Of a DNA stretch of 11,228 bases, positions 5,131 through 11,228 are shown piece by piece (position 1 is the stretch's first letter; every line of letters begins with the position of its first letter). A program made the position numbers and the translations under genes. Under the pieces are notes generated by a model. The model was not told the origin of the DNA and searched no databases. It saw only the letters and a program-made list of their open reading frames with translations. This stretch comes from Halieaceae bacterium UBA4452. GTDB taxonomy: Bacteria; Pseudomonadota; Gammaproteobacteria; Pseudomonadales; Halieaceae. The DNA lies in NCBI GenBank assembly GCA_002389505.1, contig DGPA01000028.1:16634-27861 (forward strand), read 5' to 3'.

Positions 5131-6919
5131 CCCGCGCCCCTGACCAATCGCCCTTTACCAGCTTGCCATTGAGCACCACAGCTTTGGGCACAATCTTGCT
5201 GATCTGGGCAGCGTCCATGGCAAATAGATCTTCGTTTAGAATAATGAAATCTGCTTTTTTCCCTGACGTAAGTGAGCCCAGCGCACTGTCAGTCCCAAGC
5301 TGGATGGTGCCGCCCATGGTGTAGCCCTTAACCATGGTTTCACGGCTCAATTGCTCATATTCGGGGCCGTTTGCAGGGTCATCAGGCCCTGATTCTCTAT
5401 CTTTCCTAGTGTGTCCAATCTGAATGCCAGTAAAGGGGCTGGCGGAATCATCGCGCCATTCGCTGGGAAAATACACATCACTGGAGAAGTTCACGGTGGC
5501 ACCGGCCTTAATCAGTTCGGCAACCGGATAGGGGTGCTTGGCCCTGTCTCCGAGTGCCTCTGAGTAAATTGGCTCATCATAGTAATGCCATGCGGGAGTA
5601 AACTGGCCGATCACATTCAGCTCGGCGTAGCGTGCAAAATCTGCGGCGTCGATCACCTGTAGATGAGTGATGGCTACGGTGACATCTAGGGGCCTTCCCA
5701 GCTGTTTACGTGCGGCTTCGACGGCATCGAGCACTGTTCTAGATGACTGATCGCCCAGGGCGTGCACGTGCAGATTAAAGCCCGCTTGATCCACCTGAAG
5801 AATCAGCTTGGTCAGCGTGTCCACGCCGAACAAACTTCCGCCCCTATTCCCGGGTGTGTCGTCATAGTCTTGCAGCATATGCGCGGTGCGCGTTTCAACT
5901 ACACCATCAAAGAAAATTTTCAAGGTATCTACTGTCAGGTTCTCTGAGTTATAGGTAGCAGCCAATCTCTTAAGCTCCGCCACTGCGGTCTCAGCTTGAT
6001 TGGGCAAAAATACGGTGTAGGCGCCGTGGTAGCGCATGGGCAAAGCTCCATTGTCGTCCAGATTTTTGACTGCGCTGTAGACTTTTTCGTCGAGCCCAAA
6101 GTTACCCGCATCCAGCAAGCTGGTCACACCGCGACTACTTAAGTAGTTAATGTAGTCAGCCAGAATGACGGCTTCAGCCTCCCCCATTTGGAAAAACAGA
6201 TTGGCGAACAACGTAGCTGCCATTTCGGTAATGTAACCTGTGAGCTCACCGTTCGCATCGCGTTTGTAGTAAGCCACACCAGGCAGTGGGTCAATCGGAT
6301 CTGCGCCTATTCCTGACACCTCCAGCGCTTTGGAGTTGACCCAAAGGCTATGCATGGTGATATCGTAGATAAGCACCGGGCGCTCTGACTCCAACGCGTC
6401 CAATTCCTCGCGGCCTGGACCATCGGTCCCAAAGAATCGGTTGTCCCAGCCAATGGCATAAATGATTTCGTTATTGGCATTCTCAGCCAACAGCGCCTTG
6501 ATGTCTTCTATCTGCTCCTCTCGGGTTCCTGCCTCTGGTAAAGCAATGAGTCGGTCGTAAATTGCGAGATAGCCCGGGTGGGTATGCGCATCGACCAACC
6601 CTGGCAGAATCAACTTCCCTTTGAGATCCACGGTAACCGTGCTGTCAGCAACAAAGGGCTCTACACCCTCAGAGTCGCCAACATACACAATGCGGTCGTC
6701 CTTAATAGCCATCACAGATGCGCGAGGTGCTGCTTCATCGGATGTGAAAATATTGGCTCCCACAAAGACATGGGACGCCGGGTTCTCCACCACCGCTTCA
6801 TCCACCTCTGCAATGGTTGACTGGGAGGTCACCTGTTCAGACTCACACGCACTCAGCATGAGAGCGGCGCAGGCGATTAGCATATTGAAATAGCAAAATT
6901 TAAGTGTACGCAAGACCAT
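5120..6919 (-). CDS. Amidohydrolase family 3 (YtcJ-like) lipoprotein
   Basis: This 599-aa metal-dependent hydrolase has a TIM-barrel core. I chose ATG at 6919 because GGGGA lies about 5 bp upstream; a TTG at 6928 would overlap that ribosome site. Residues 1-25 are a lipoprotein signal with lipobox LSAC (C25), so the mature protein is lipid-anchored in the periplasm or outer membrane. Metal and active-site motifs appear in amidohydrolase-3 order: DAHTHPG (H112, H114), LKIFFDG (K334, candidate metal-bridging Lys), HVHALGD (H384, H386), ITHLQ (H419) and SSDV (D481). The C-terminal GKKADFIIL and VVLNGKLV strands are the usual small beta domain. The substrate is unknown; N-acyl or N-formyl amides are typical for this family. 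It stands alone on the minus strand, bracketed by two related repeats. Confidence 0.9.
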   Translation of the reverse strand: MVLRTLKFCYFNMLIACAALMLSACESEQVTSQSTIAEVDEAVVENPASHVFVGANIFTSDEAAPRASVMAIKDDRIVYVGDSEGVEPFVADSTVTVDLKGKLILPGLVDAHTHPGYLAIYDRLIALPEAGTREEQIEDIKALLAENANNEIIYAIGWDNRFFGTDGPGREELDALESERPVLIYDITMHSLWVNSKALEVSGIGADPIDPLPGVAYYKRDANGELTGYITEMAATLFANLFFQMGEAEAVILADYINYLSSRGVTSLLDAGNFGLDEKVYSAVKNLDDNGALPMRYHGAYTVFLPNQAETAVAELKRLAATYNSENLTVDTLKIFFDGVVETRTAHMLQDYDDTPGNRGGSLFGVDTLTKLILQVDQAGFNLHVHALGDQSSRTVLDAVEAARKQLGRPLDVTVAITHLQVIDAADFARYAELNVIGQFTPAWHYYDEPIYSEALGDRAKHPYPVAELIKAGATVNFSSDVYFPSEWRDDSASPFTGIQIGHTRKDRESGPDDPANGPEYEQLSRETMVKGYTMGGTIQLGTDSALGSLTSGKKADFIILNEDLFAMDAAQISKIVPKAVVLNGKLVKGDWSGARGDS

Positions 6920-6957
6920 AGTCCCCAATCATTATTTTCCCCAATTTTACGCTTTCT

Positions 6958-7013
6958 GGGCACGGTTTACTCGTCTATTAAACGCGGCAATGCTCCCAAA
7001 GAGTGACGTAACC
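6958..7013. repeat. Diverged second copy of the 5070 repeat
   Basis: GGTTTACTCGTCTATTAAAC at 6964-6983 aligns in direct orientation with the element at 5070-5130. The CTAT, AAACGCGG, AAT and CAAAGAG blocks are shared, and about four fifths of the core positions agree. The outer inverted ends have decayed (GGGCACGG here, with no matching AACTGTCCC). It lies just upstream of the amidohydrolase gene, so the two copies flank that gene. Confidence 0.65.
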
Positions 7014-7214
7014 TATGATTACTCTTCTTGTCTTTCTAACCGCAGCAGCTGCTCTGCCGTGTTGATTGGCATACACTGCCAATTTATTGCCGGTCGTCGT
7101 ATCGCGATTTATTGCAGCGGGGCAACACGCTATTCTTTTGGTGCCGTACCCCTGTTACTCGATTACTATGATTATTACTTTTATTAACTTTACTGTCATT
7201 GCAAGGATTGTTTC
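7014..7214 (+). promoter_or_regulatory. Upstream region of the beta-oxidation gene with an inverted repeat
   Basis: ATTGGC-N7-GCCAAT at 7065-7083 is a perfect 6-bp inverted repeat of the size used by dimeric repressors. A 10-bp palindrome AGCAGCTGCT lies at 7044-7053. An AT-rich stretch (about 7155-7200) includes TATGAT at 7167-7172, a possible -10 box without a good -35 at normal spacing. A 16-codon hydrophobic frame at 7015-7065 is too short to defend as a gene. Confidence 0.4.
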
Positions 7215-9314
7215 ATGTCATCAGTTGTTAGCTACGCTATTCACGATTCTGTCGGCGTCATTACGATCGATAATGCGCCCGTAAATGCACTCTCTTTAAA
7301 CGTTCGTGCGGGCATTTCAACTGCACTGAAAACGGCAGAACATGATGAATCTATAGCCATTGTGATTGCCTGTGCCGGCCGCACATTTATTGCGGGTGCC
7401 GATATTACCGAGTTTGGAAAACCTCCCCAGCATCCAACCCTGCCCGAATTGCTAGACCAATTAGACGGCCATCCCAAGTTAACCGTCGCGGCATTACATG
7501 GCACCGCACTCGGGGGTGGTTTCGAAACCGCGTTGAGCTGTCATTATCGGATCGCGCTCGAAAGCGCCAAAGTCGGTCTGCCTGAAGTGAAGCTGGGGTT
7601 ACTTCCCGGTGCGGGTGGTACCCAACGCGTCCCGAGACTCGCGGGATTAGAAGCGTCGATAAATATGATGACTACGGGTAATCCTGTGTCCGCTCAACTG
7701 GCGTCAACGTGGTCACTTGTGGATCGTGTCGTCAGCGGCGACTTACTGGACGAAGCCGTACGCTATGCCAAGACGTTGGTGGCCGATCAGGCCAGCCACA
7801 AGCAGGCACGAGCGGCCACATTTGTGCTGACACAGGACGACCGCGATCTATTGGCAAAGAATCGTGCACAACTCCTCAAGAAAACCCGTGGTGAAAACGC
7901 GCCACAGCGCATACTCAGTTGTATAGAAGCCGCGGCGGACCTTGAGTTTGATGCCGGCATAATACGTGAGCGTGAGCTGTTCATGGAATGTATGGCGGAT
8001 CCGCAATCTGCGGCAATGCGCCATATGTTCTTTGCGGAACGTGCGGCCGCAAAGGTTGATGGAGTGGATAAAAATACGCCGCTGGTTAATGTTCAGCATG
8101 TTGGCATTATTGGCGCCGGCACCATGGGCGGCGGTATCGCCATGTGTTTTGCTCAGGCGGGGTTTACGGTCACCCTAGTGGATATGAGTGTTGAAGCTGT
8201 CCAAGCGGGGGTCGACAAAATAGCCAAAAATTTTGCGATAAGTATTAAGCGCGGTCGCTTCACCCAAACTCAGGTCGACGCGGTGATGGCGAATATTACG
8301 CCATCGACCCATTACGAGGATTTGGCAGAAGCCGACCTCGTTATTGAAGCGGTGTTTGAAAACCTCGCGATTAAACAAGATGTTTTCAGATCGCTCGATA
8401 GCATTTGTAAGGCAGGCGCCATTTTAGCAAGCAATACCTCTTACCAAAGCATTGATGACATCGCGTCGGTCACAAAGCGACCTGAGTGGGTGCTCGGGAT
8501 GCACTTCTTTAGCCCCGCGAATGTTATGAAACTGCTAGAAGTTGTTAAAGGCGCTAAGAGCAGTCTGTCTGTTATTGCCACGGCGATGGCTATTGGAAAG
8601 AAGATTGCAAAAGTGCCGGTGCTATCGGGTATGTGCTACGGCTTTATTGGTAATCGTATGCTGCGCCCCTACGGACGTGAGGCCACCCTGTGTTTGATGG
8701 AGGGCGCGACTCCAGCACAGATCGATGGGGCGATGGAGCGTTGGGGCATGGCAATGGGGCCGTTAGCGGTTGGCGATCTTGCGGGTCTGGACATTGGTTA
8801 CAAAGCAAGGGAGCAGCTGACGGATGCTCAGAAGGGCAGTCCAGCTAACTATCTTGTCGCTGACCGCTTGGTCGAGGCTGGACGTCTAGGACAAAAGTCT
8901 GGCTCGGGTTACTACCAATATGATCCCGAGACACGCAGTCGAATGGATGATCCCCTGGTCATGGAGATGGTCGAGCAAGCCTGTCAAGAATTAGGTATTG
9001 AGCGTCGTCCCATCTCCGATGAAGAAATTATTGACCGACTCACATTAGCACTTGCCAATGAGGGAGCGAAAATACTCGAGGAAGGTATAGCGCAACGGGC
9101 GAGCGATATCGATGTTGTCTATTGCTATGGGTATGGCTTCCCACGTCTTAAAGGTGGGCCGATGCATAACTTAGAGGCGACCGGTATTGGGCGCGGCGCA
9201 GACCGCATTCGATCGTTTCATGACACATTGAGTGCCGACAACTGGCAGCTATCTAAGCTGCTGGGTGATGTAGCCCAAGGGACAAGTACGCTCGCAGATT
9301 TTCGACATGATTGA
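7215..9314 (+). CDS. Enoyl-CoA hydratase / 3-hydroxyacyl-CoA dehydrogenase fusion (FadJ-like)
   Basis: This 699-aa bifunctional beta-oxidation enzyme starts at ATG 7215 with AAGGA about 8 bp upstream. The N-terminal crotonase domain (about 1-200) has the oxyanion-hole region HGTALGGGFE and both catalytic acids, E104 and E124 (GLPEVKLGLLPGAGGTQR). The dehydrogenase domain has the NAD-binding GIIGAGTMGGGIA near residue 297, SNTSYQS near 405 and the catalytic-His motif GMHFFSPAN near 429. Two C-terminal helical domains follow, with GNRM and the KSGSGYY region. It would convert enoyl-CoA to 3-hydroxyacyl-CoA and then 3-ketoacyl-CoA in the cytoplasm. The length is close to FadJ and peroxisomal bifunctional enzymes. 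Substrate chain length is unknown, so I give no symbol. Its stop overlaps an acyl-CoA ligase start (ATGA type), now truncated. Start, motifs and length all look intact. Confidence 0.93.
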   Translation: MSSVVSYAIHDSVGVITIDNAPVNALSLNVRAGISTALKTAEHDESIAIVIACAGRTFIAGADITEFGKPPQHPTLPELLDQLDGHPKLTVAALHGTALGGGFETALSCHYRIALESAKVGLPEVKLGLLPGAGGTQRVPRLAGLEASINMMTTGNPVSAQLASTWSLVDRVVSGDLLDEAVRYAKTLVADQASHKQARAATFVLTQDDRDLLAKNRAQLLKKTRGENAPQRILSCIEAAADLEFDAGIIRERELFMECMADPQSAAMRHMFFAERAAAKVDGVDKNTPLVNVQHVGIIGAGTMGGGIAMCFAQAGFTVTLVDMSVEAVQAGVDKIAKNFAISIKRGRFTQTQVDAVMANITPSTHYEDLAEADLVIEAVFENLAIKQDVFRSLDSICKAGAILASNTSYQSIDDIASVTKRPEWVLGMHFFSPANVMKLLEVVKGAKSSLSVIATAMAIGKKIAKVPVLSGMCYGFIGNRMLRPYGREATLCLMEGATPAQIDGAMERWGMAMGPLAVGDLAGLDIGYKAREQLTDAQKGSPANYLVADRLVEAGRLGQKSGSGYYQYDPETRSRMDDPLVMEMVEQACQELGIERRPISDEEIIDRLTLALANEGAKILEEGIAQRASDIDVVYCYGYGFPRLKGGPMHNLEATGIGRGADRIRSFHDTLSADNWQLSKLLGDVAQGTSTLADFRHD

Positions 9315-9519
9315 GCCGTCAACTGAGACCTATTCGACCCGGGCGGTGCTCAGTCGCAGTGCCCTGCGCTTTGCCAATCATGATGCGCTACACATACCGG
9401 CACAAGCCTGTAAGCACTATGCCAGTAACGGGGTTACCTATACCTATAGCGAGCTCGATACCGCAGTAACCCGGCAGTTGATACTTGGTGGAAGGTTTTC
9501 AATCGCAAAAAATCCATGA
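9307..9519 (+). pseudogene. Truncated AMP-forming acyl-CoA ligase, N-terminal stub
   Basis: The ATG at 9307 overlaps the FadJ-like stop, a normal operon junction. The first 57 or so residues look like the start of an acyl-CoA synthetase: RSALRFANHDALHI followed by NGVTYTYSELDTAVTRQ, the classic (T)Y-x-E-L-D near the N-terminus. After VTRQ (about base 9477) the similarity stops, and the frame runs 13 unrelated residues to TAA 9517-9519. The family is normally above 500 aa and its AMP-binding motif is missing, so no activity is expected. A coupled ligase activating the substrate for the upstream enzyme was probably lost by deletion or replacement near 9477-9485. Confidence 0.72.
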
Positions 9520-9542
9520 TTCTTCTGATGGGCCTCGTCTGT

Positions 9543-9899
9543 TTAACAGCTAGTGCGTCTTCCGTAGCTCATGCATGTCGCGCCATTCGAGTGGTACGTA
9601 GTGTTGCCGTAATGCTGGCTGCTAGTCCCATTCGAGTGGTAAGTAGTGTTGCCAGACCGCTGGCTACTCGTACCATTGGAGTGGTACGTAGTGTTGCCAT
9701 AATGCTGGCTACTAGCCCCATTCGAGTGGTACGTAGTGTTGCCAGACCGCTGGCTACTAGTTCCATTCGAGTGGTACGTAGTGTTGCCGTAAGTGTTACT
9801 GGACATGCCCGGCGAGGCAATGTGCCAATCCGCCTGAGCGGACGCCGCACCTGCAGCTACCAATGCAATACCTCCTATTAACGCTTGAATCTTATTCAT
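9543..9899 (-). CDS. Secreted protein with five 15-residue GNTTYHSNG repeats
   Basis: This 118-aa protein starts at ATG 9899 with AAGGAA about 6 bp upstream. Residues 1-23 are a clear Sec signal (KIQALIGGIALVAAGAASAQA). The mature part is almost entirely tandem repeats of GNTTYHSNG(T/A)SSQ plus a two-residue linker that alternates RS, HY, RS, HY. The fifth unit ends in ATCMSYGRRTSC, giving two cysteines at the C-terminus. Small secreted proteins with GNTTYHSDG-like repeats are familiar from other gammaproteobacteria but uncharacterised, as far as I know. The Asn/Thr/Tyr-rich strands could form a beta-solenoid or surface fibre; this is inference. It has its own upstream region (9900-10024) and is separate from the three-gene operon behind it. 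Confidence 0.82.
   Translation of the reverse strand: MNKIQALIGGIALVAAGAASAQADWHIASPGMSSNTYGNTTYHSNGTSSQRSGNTTYHSNGASSQHYGNTTYHSNGTSSQRSGNTTYHSNGTSSQHYGNTTYHSNGATCMSYGRRTSC
9583..9807. repeat. Five tandem 45-bp coding repeats
   Basis: Units begin at 9583, 9628, 9673, 9718 and 9763, each opening with a CCATTCGAGTGGTA-like block (CCATTGGAGTGGTA in the third). The linker alternates between two forms, so the true period may be 90 bp. Since 45 is a multiple of three, other frames stay open too, which explains spurious ORFs on both strands. Confidence 0.85.
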
Positions 9900-9995
9900 C
9901 GTAAGTTCCTTGAGTTAGTCGTGCCGTCCTTGGCAGTGAGGTCTTCCGTGACACCCACAGTGTCCGCGATGGGCCTGCGTAAGGATTGACTGAGT

Positions 9996-10024
9996 GCGCC
10001 AATGACTTGGCAGAAGGCGCCAAT
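9996..10024. promoter_or_regulatory. Direct repeat GCGCCAAT, 21 bp apart
   Basis: GCGCCAAT occurs at 9996-10003 and 10017-10024, exactly two helical turns apart, upstream of the minus-strand repeat-protein gene. An inverted TTGGC lies between them (10007-10011). It could be an operator or activator site. The second copy abuts the terminator of the operon behind. Confidence 0.3.
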
Positions 10025-10046
10025 AAAAAGAGCCCACGAAGGGCTC
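10025..10046 (-). terminator. Intrinsic terminator of the three-gene minus-strand operon
   Basis: Read on the minus strand: GAGCCC-TTCGT-GGGCTC followed by TTTTT. This is a perfect 6-bp GC-rich stem, a 5-nt loop and a U-tract, about 60 bp after the last gene of the operon. Confidence 0.88.
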
Positions 10047-10108
10047 AGTAAGTCAGGATGTTGCGGGTGCATAGTGCATCTATCCATGACAGCCAAATAA
10101 ACATCTTG

Positions 10109-10510
10109 TTAAACCTGCTCCAAGCTGATCGCCGAACAAGAACCTTCCTGCTCAGATTCGAGTTCTCCATTCCACAACGTGCGATAAGTAAAGGTCATCT
10201 CATCTAGATCTAGTTGAAATGCATACCACGAGTACGGGAGACCCTCTTCCGACTGCAAGCCACTGTGCTGGTAGTTGAGTTGAAAAAAGTAGTCGGCTGT
10301 CCAGCGTTCAATCCATGACTGATGGCGATTGCCGCCGCCATGGTCTCCGTTTTCGCCCTCATGAAATACCCATATGCGGAGGTCTTCACCATCTGTATCA
10401 GTACAGTAAACCTCCATCATTTGAGCTGCGCCTGCCTGCTCGATGTTTAGGAGCAACGCAAACGCTGACCAGGACACTGCCAGTAAAACTCTCTGTTTGA
10501 TTCCATTCAT
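10109..10510 (-). CDS. Exported protein of unknown function
   Basis: This 133-aa protein starts at ATG 10510, just after GTGAGG and the previous gene's stop (9-bp gap). A Sec signal covers residues 1-29 (VLLAVSWSAFALLLNIEQAGAA). The mature domain of about 104 residues is Trp/Tyr/Glu-rich, with stretches EVYCTDTDGEDLRIWVFHE, SWYAFQLDLDEMTFTYRTLW and two cysteines (C36 and C125) that could link the ends. The pattern of short beta strands suggests a small all-beta periplasmic domain. No family is recognised. It is the last gene before the terminator and shares its start context with the gene upstream, so the two were probably organised together. Binding or inhibitor proteins of this size are common, but no function can be read here. 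Confidence 0.75.
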   Translation of the reverse strand: MNGIKQRVLLAVSWSAFALLLNIEQAGAAQMMEVYCTDTDGEDLRIWVFHEGENGDHGGGNRHQSWIERWTADYFFQLNYQHSGLQSEEGLPYSWYAFQLDLDEMTFTYRTLWNGELESEQEGSCSAISLEQV

Positions 10511-10519
10511 TGCTCAGCC
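10508..10519 (-). repeat. Repeated gene-start context (second copy at 10901-10912)
   Basis: The same 12 bases, GGCTGAGCAATG on the minus strand, sit at the starts of both exported-protein genes, each preceded by a purine-rich SD. In one case the TGA within it is the upstream stop codon. It may reflect a duplicated gene junction. Confidence 0.55.
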
Positions 10520-10903
10520 TCACCGCTGTTTATCAGGACAGCTTGCCGTCCCCCACTCTCGGGCGTAGATCATTCTTAAGAACTCAGTTGCGGGACGATC
10601 AAGCCAGACATCCTCAAGTCCTATCTGCCCCTCAAACGCGACCATTCCTATGTCAGTGAAATCAGAACCTACGTTCGCTGGATACTTGATAAAGTCCTCT
10701 CGACCCTCAGTCCCACAGGCGGCTATCGAGGTTTCCGAAACTACCGCGTTAATCAAGTCGATAGTAATGCTCTGACGGCGGGGGTCGCCGCTACCGAAGT
10801 GGCCATAAAACTCCTCCACCGTTTCCATTTGTGCAAGCGTAGGCAGAGAGGATAGGCCTGCCAGCAATGCCGTTGATATTAGTTGTCGTCGATGCCTTTT
10901 CAT
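10520..10903 (-). CDS. Exported protein of unknown function, Cys pair
   Basis: This 127-aa protein starts at ATG 10903 with GGAGGG about 9 bp upstream, lying in the end of the 69-aa gene. The signal peptide is residues 1-24 (RRQLISTALLAGLSSLPTLA, cleavage before Gln25). The mature part contains C63 (SIAACGTEG) and C122 near the end (GTASCPDKQR), with WLDRPATEFLRMIYAREWG between. The late 'PA..F....' helix followed by a terminal Cys loosely resembles small periplasmic Rap1a/Tai-type proteins; I regard this as weak. It is the middle gene of a tightly packed three-gene operon and is probably made in fixed ratio with its neighbour. Confidence 0.75.
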   Translation of the reverse strand: MKRHRRQLISTALLAGLSSLPTLAQMETVEEFYGHFGSGDPRRQSITIDLINAVVSETSIAACGTEGREDFIKYPANVGSDFTDIGMVAFEGQIGLEDVWLDRPATEFLRMIYAREWGTASCPDKQR

Positions 10904-10906
10904 TGC

Positions 10907-11116
10907 TCAGCCCTCCTTGGCTGTGTCAGTTATCTCGCAGAAGCCCTGATCGGCCATGACCACCGCTACATCGCTCAGCATCAGGGTCTTCACTGCTCGA
11001 CTGTCCTTTTTGAATAGCGCGGCGTGCTCAACTTCATCCGGTCGTGAGTAAGGCATATATAGCTCAATCAGATCCTCAAGTATAGGTAGTATAAAGGCCC
11101 TGTTGAGAGCAGACAC
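10907..11116 (-). CDS. 69-aa protein of unknown function, first gene of operon
   Basis: A GTG at 11116 gives 69 aa. The frame is open upstream to a TAA near 11170 without an ATG and with no good ribosome site, so the start is uncertain; an internal ATG at codon 21 is an alternative. The first 20 residues (NRAFILPILEDLIELYM) form a hydrophobic/amphipathic helix, not a clear signal peptide. The rest contains one Cys (QGFCEI) and a mixed-charge body (PDEVEHAALFKKDSRAVKTL). The stop lies 3 bp before the next start, and the SD of the next gene is inside its last codons. No family is recognised. It might be the shortened remnant of a longer gene. Confidence 0.5.
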   Translation of the reverse strand: MSALNRAFILPILEDLIELYMPYSRPDEVEHAALFKKDSRAVKTLMLSDVAVVMADQGFCEITDTAKEG

Positions 11117-11228
11117 CCTCGCTGATTCTGTTGACCGTGATTGCTGATCTGGAGAAGTTCGCGCTGATTAATCCTAAAACCCGGTTCACTGTGTGTGGCA
11201 TGCCATTCATATCCGCCCATTCCTGAAC

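Noticed and set aside
6919..6928. TTG start at 6928 for the amidohydrolase
   Set aside because: It would place the GGGGA ribosome site inside the coding region; ATG 6919 is better placed.
7015..7065. 16-codon hydrophobic frame upstream of the FadJ-like gene, possible leader peptide
   Set aside because: Weak ribosome site and no attenuator-like hairpins or informative codons.
9516..9881. Plus-strand 121-aa frame beginning with a signal-peptide-like stretch (MILLMGLVCLTASASSVAHA)
   Set aside because: It runs antisense through the 45-bp repeats, which keep several frames open. It has no good ribosome site, and the minus-strand frame has SD, signal peptide and coherent repeats.
1..11228. CRISPR arrays, tRNA or rRNA genes
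   Set aside because: No spaced repeat arrays of CRISPR type and no tRNA cloverleaf or rRNA segments were noticed. The only tandem array is the coding 45-bp repeat.

Overview
The window looks like chromosomal DNA of a Gram-negative, probably marine, gammaproteobacterium. The reasons are a guanidinobutyrase very close to the Pseudomonas GbuA type, a lipobox lipoprotein, Sec signal peptides, a FadJ-like beta-oxidation protein and moderate GC. This placement is inferred from family resemblance; no rRNA, tRNA or housekeeping marker is present.

Bases 1-2832 (+) are a compact catabolic operon. It holds the end of an MFS transporter, a NylB/class-C-like serine hydrolase (GTGA overlap) and a guanidinobutyrase-type ureohydrolase (1-bp gap). 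A plausible reading is uptake of a conjugated guanidino compound, amide or ester cleavage, then urea release.

Bases 2833-5069 look like accessory DNA. Four tiny-to-small genes (3117-4162) overlap by 4-8 bp: a membrane-anchored Cys peptide, a 54-aa zinc-ribbon protein, a one-helix membrane protein and an HD-domain protein. Next come a gene-poor stretch with an attC-like sequence and a cluster of palindromes, then two overlapping small genes. The second of these (60 aa) has the layout of a filamentous-phage coat protein.

Bases 5070-7013 hold a lipoprotein amidohydrolase of the YtcJ/amidohydrolase-3 type (-). It is bracketed by two imperfect copies of a roughly 60-bp repeat. One copy has perfect 9-bp inverted ends and may be a REP/MITE-like non-autonomous element.

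Bases 7014-9519 (+) carry a promoter/operator region, a complete enoyl-CoA hydratase/3-hydroxyacyl-CoA dehydrogenase fusion, and the overlapping start of an AMP-forming acyl-CoA ligase that is cut off after about 57 residues. This truncation looks like a recombination scar.

Bases 9543-11116 (-) hold a secreted protein made of five 15-residue repeats. They also hold a separate three-gene operon (69-aa protein, then two exported proteins each with a Cys pair) that ends in a clear intrinsic terminator. None of these four products has a function I can name with confidence.
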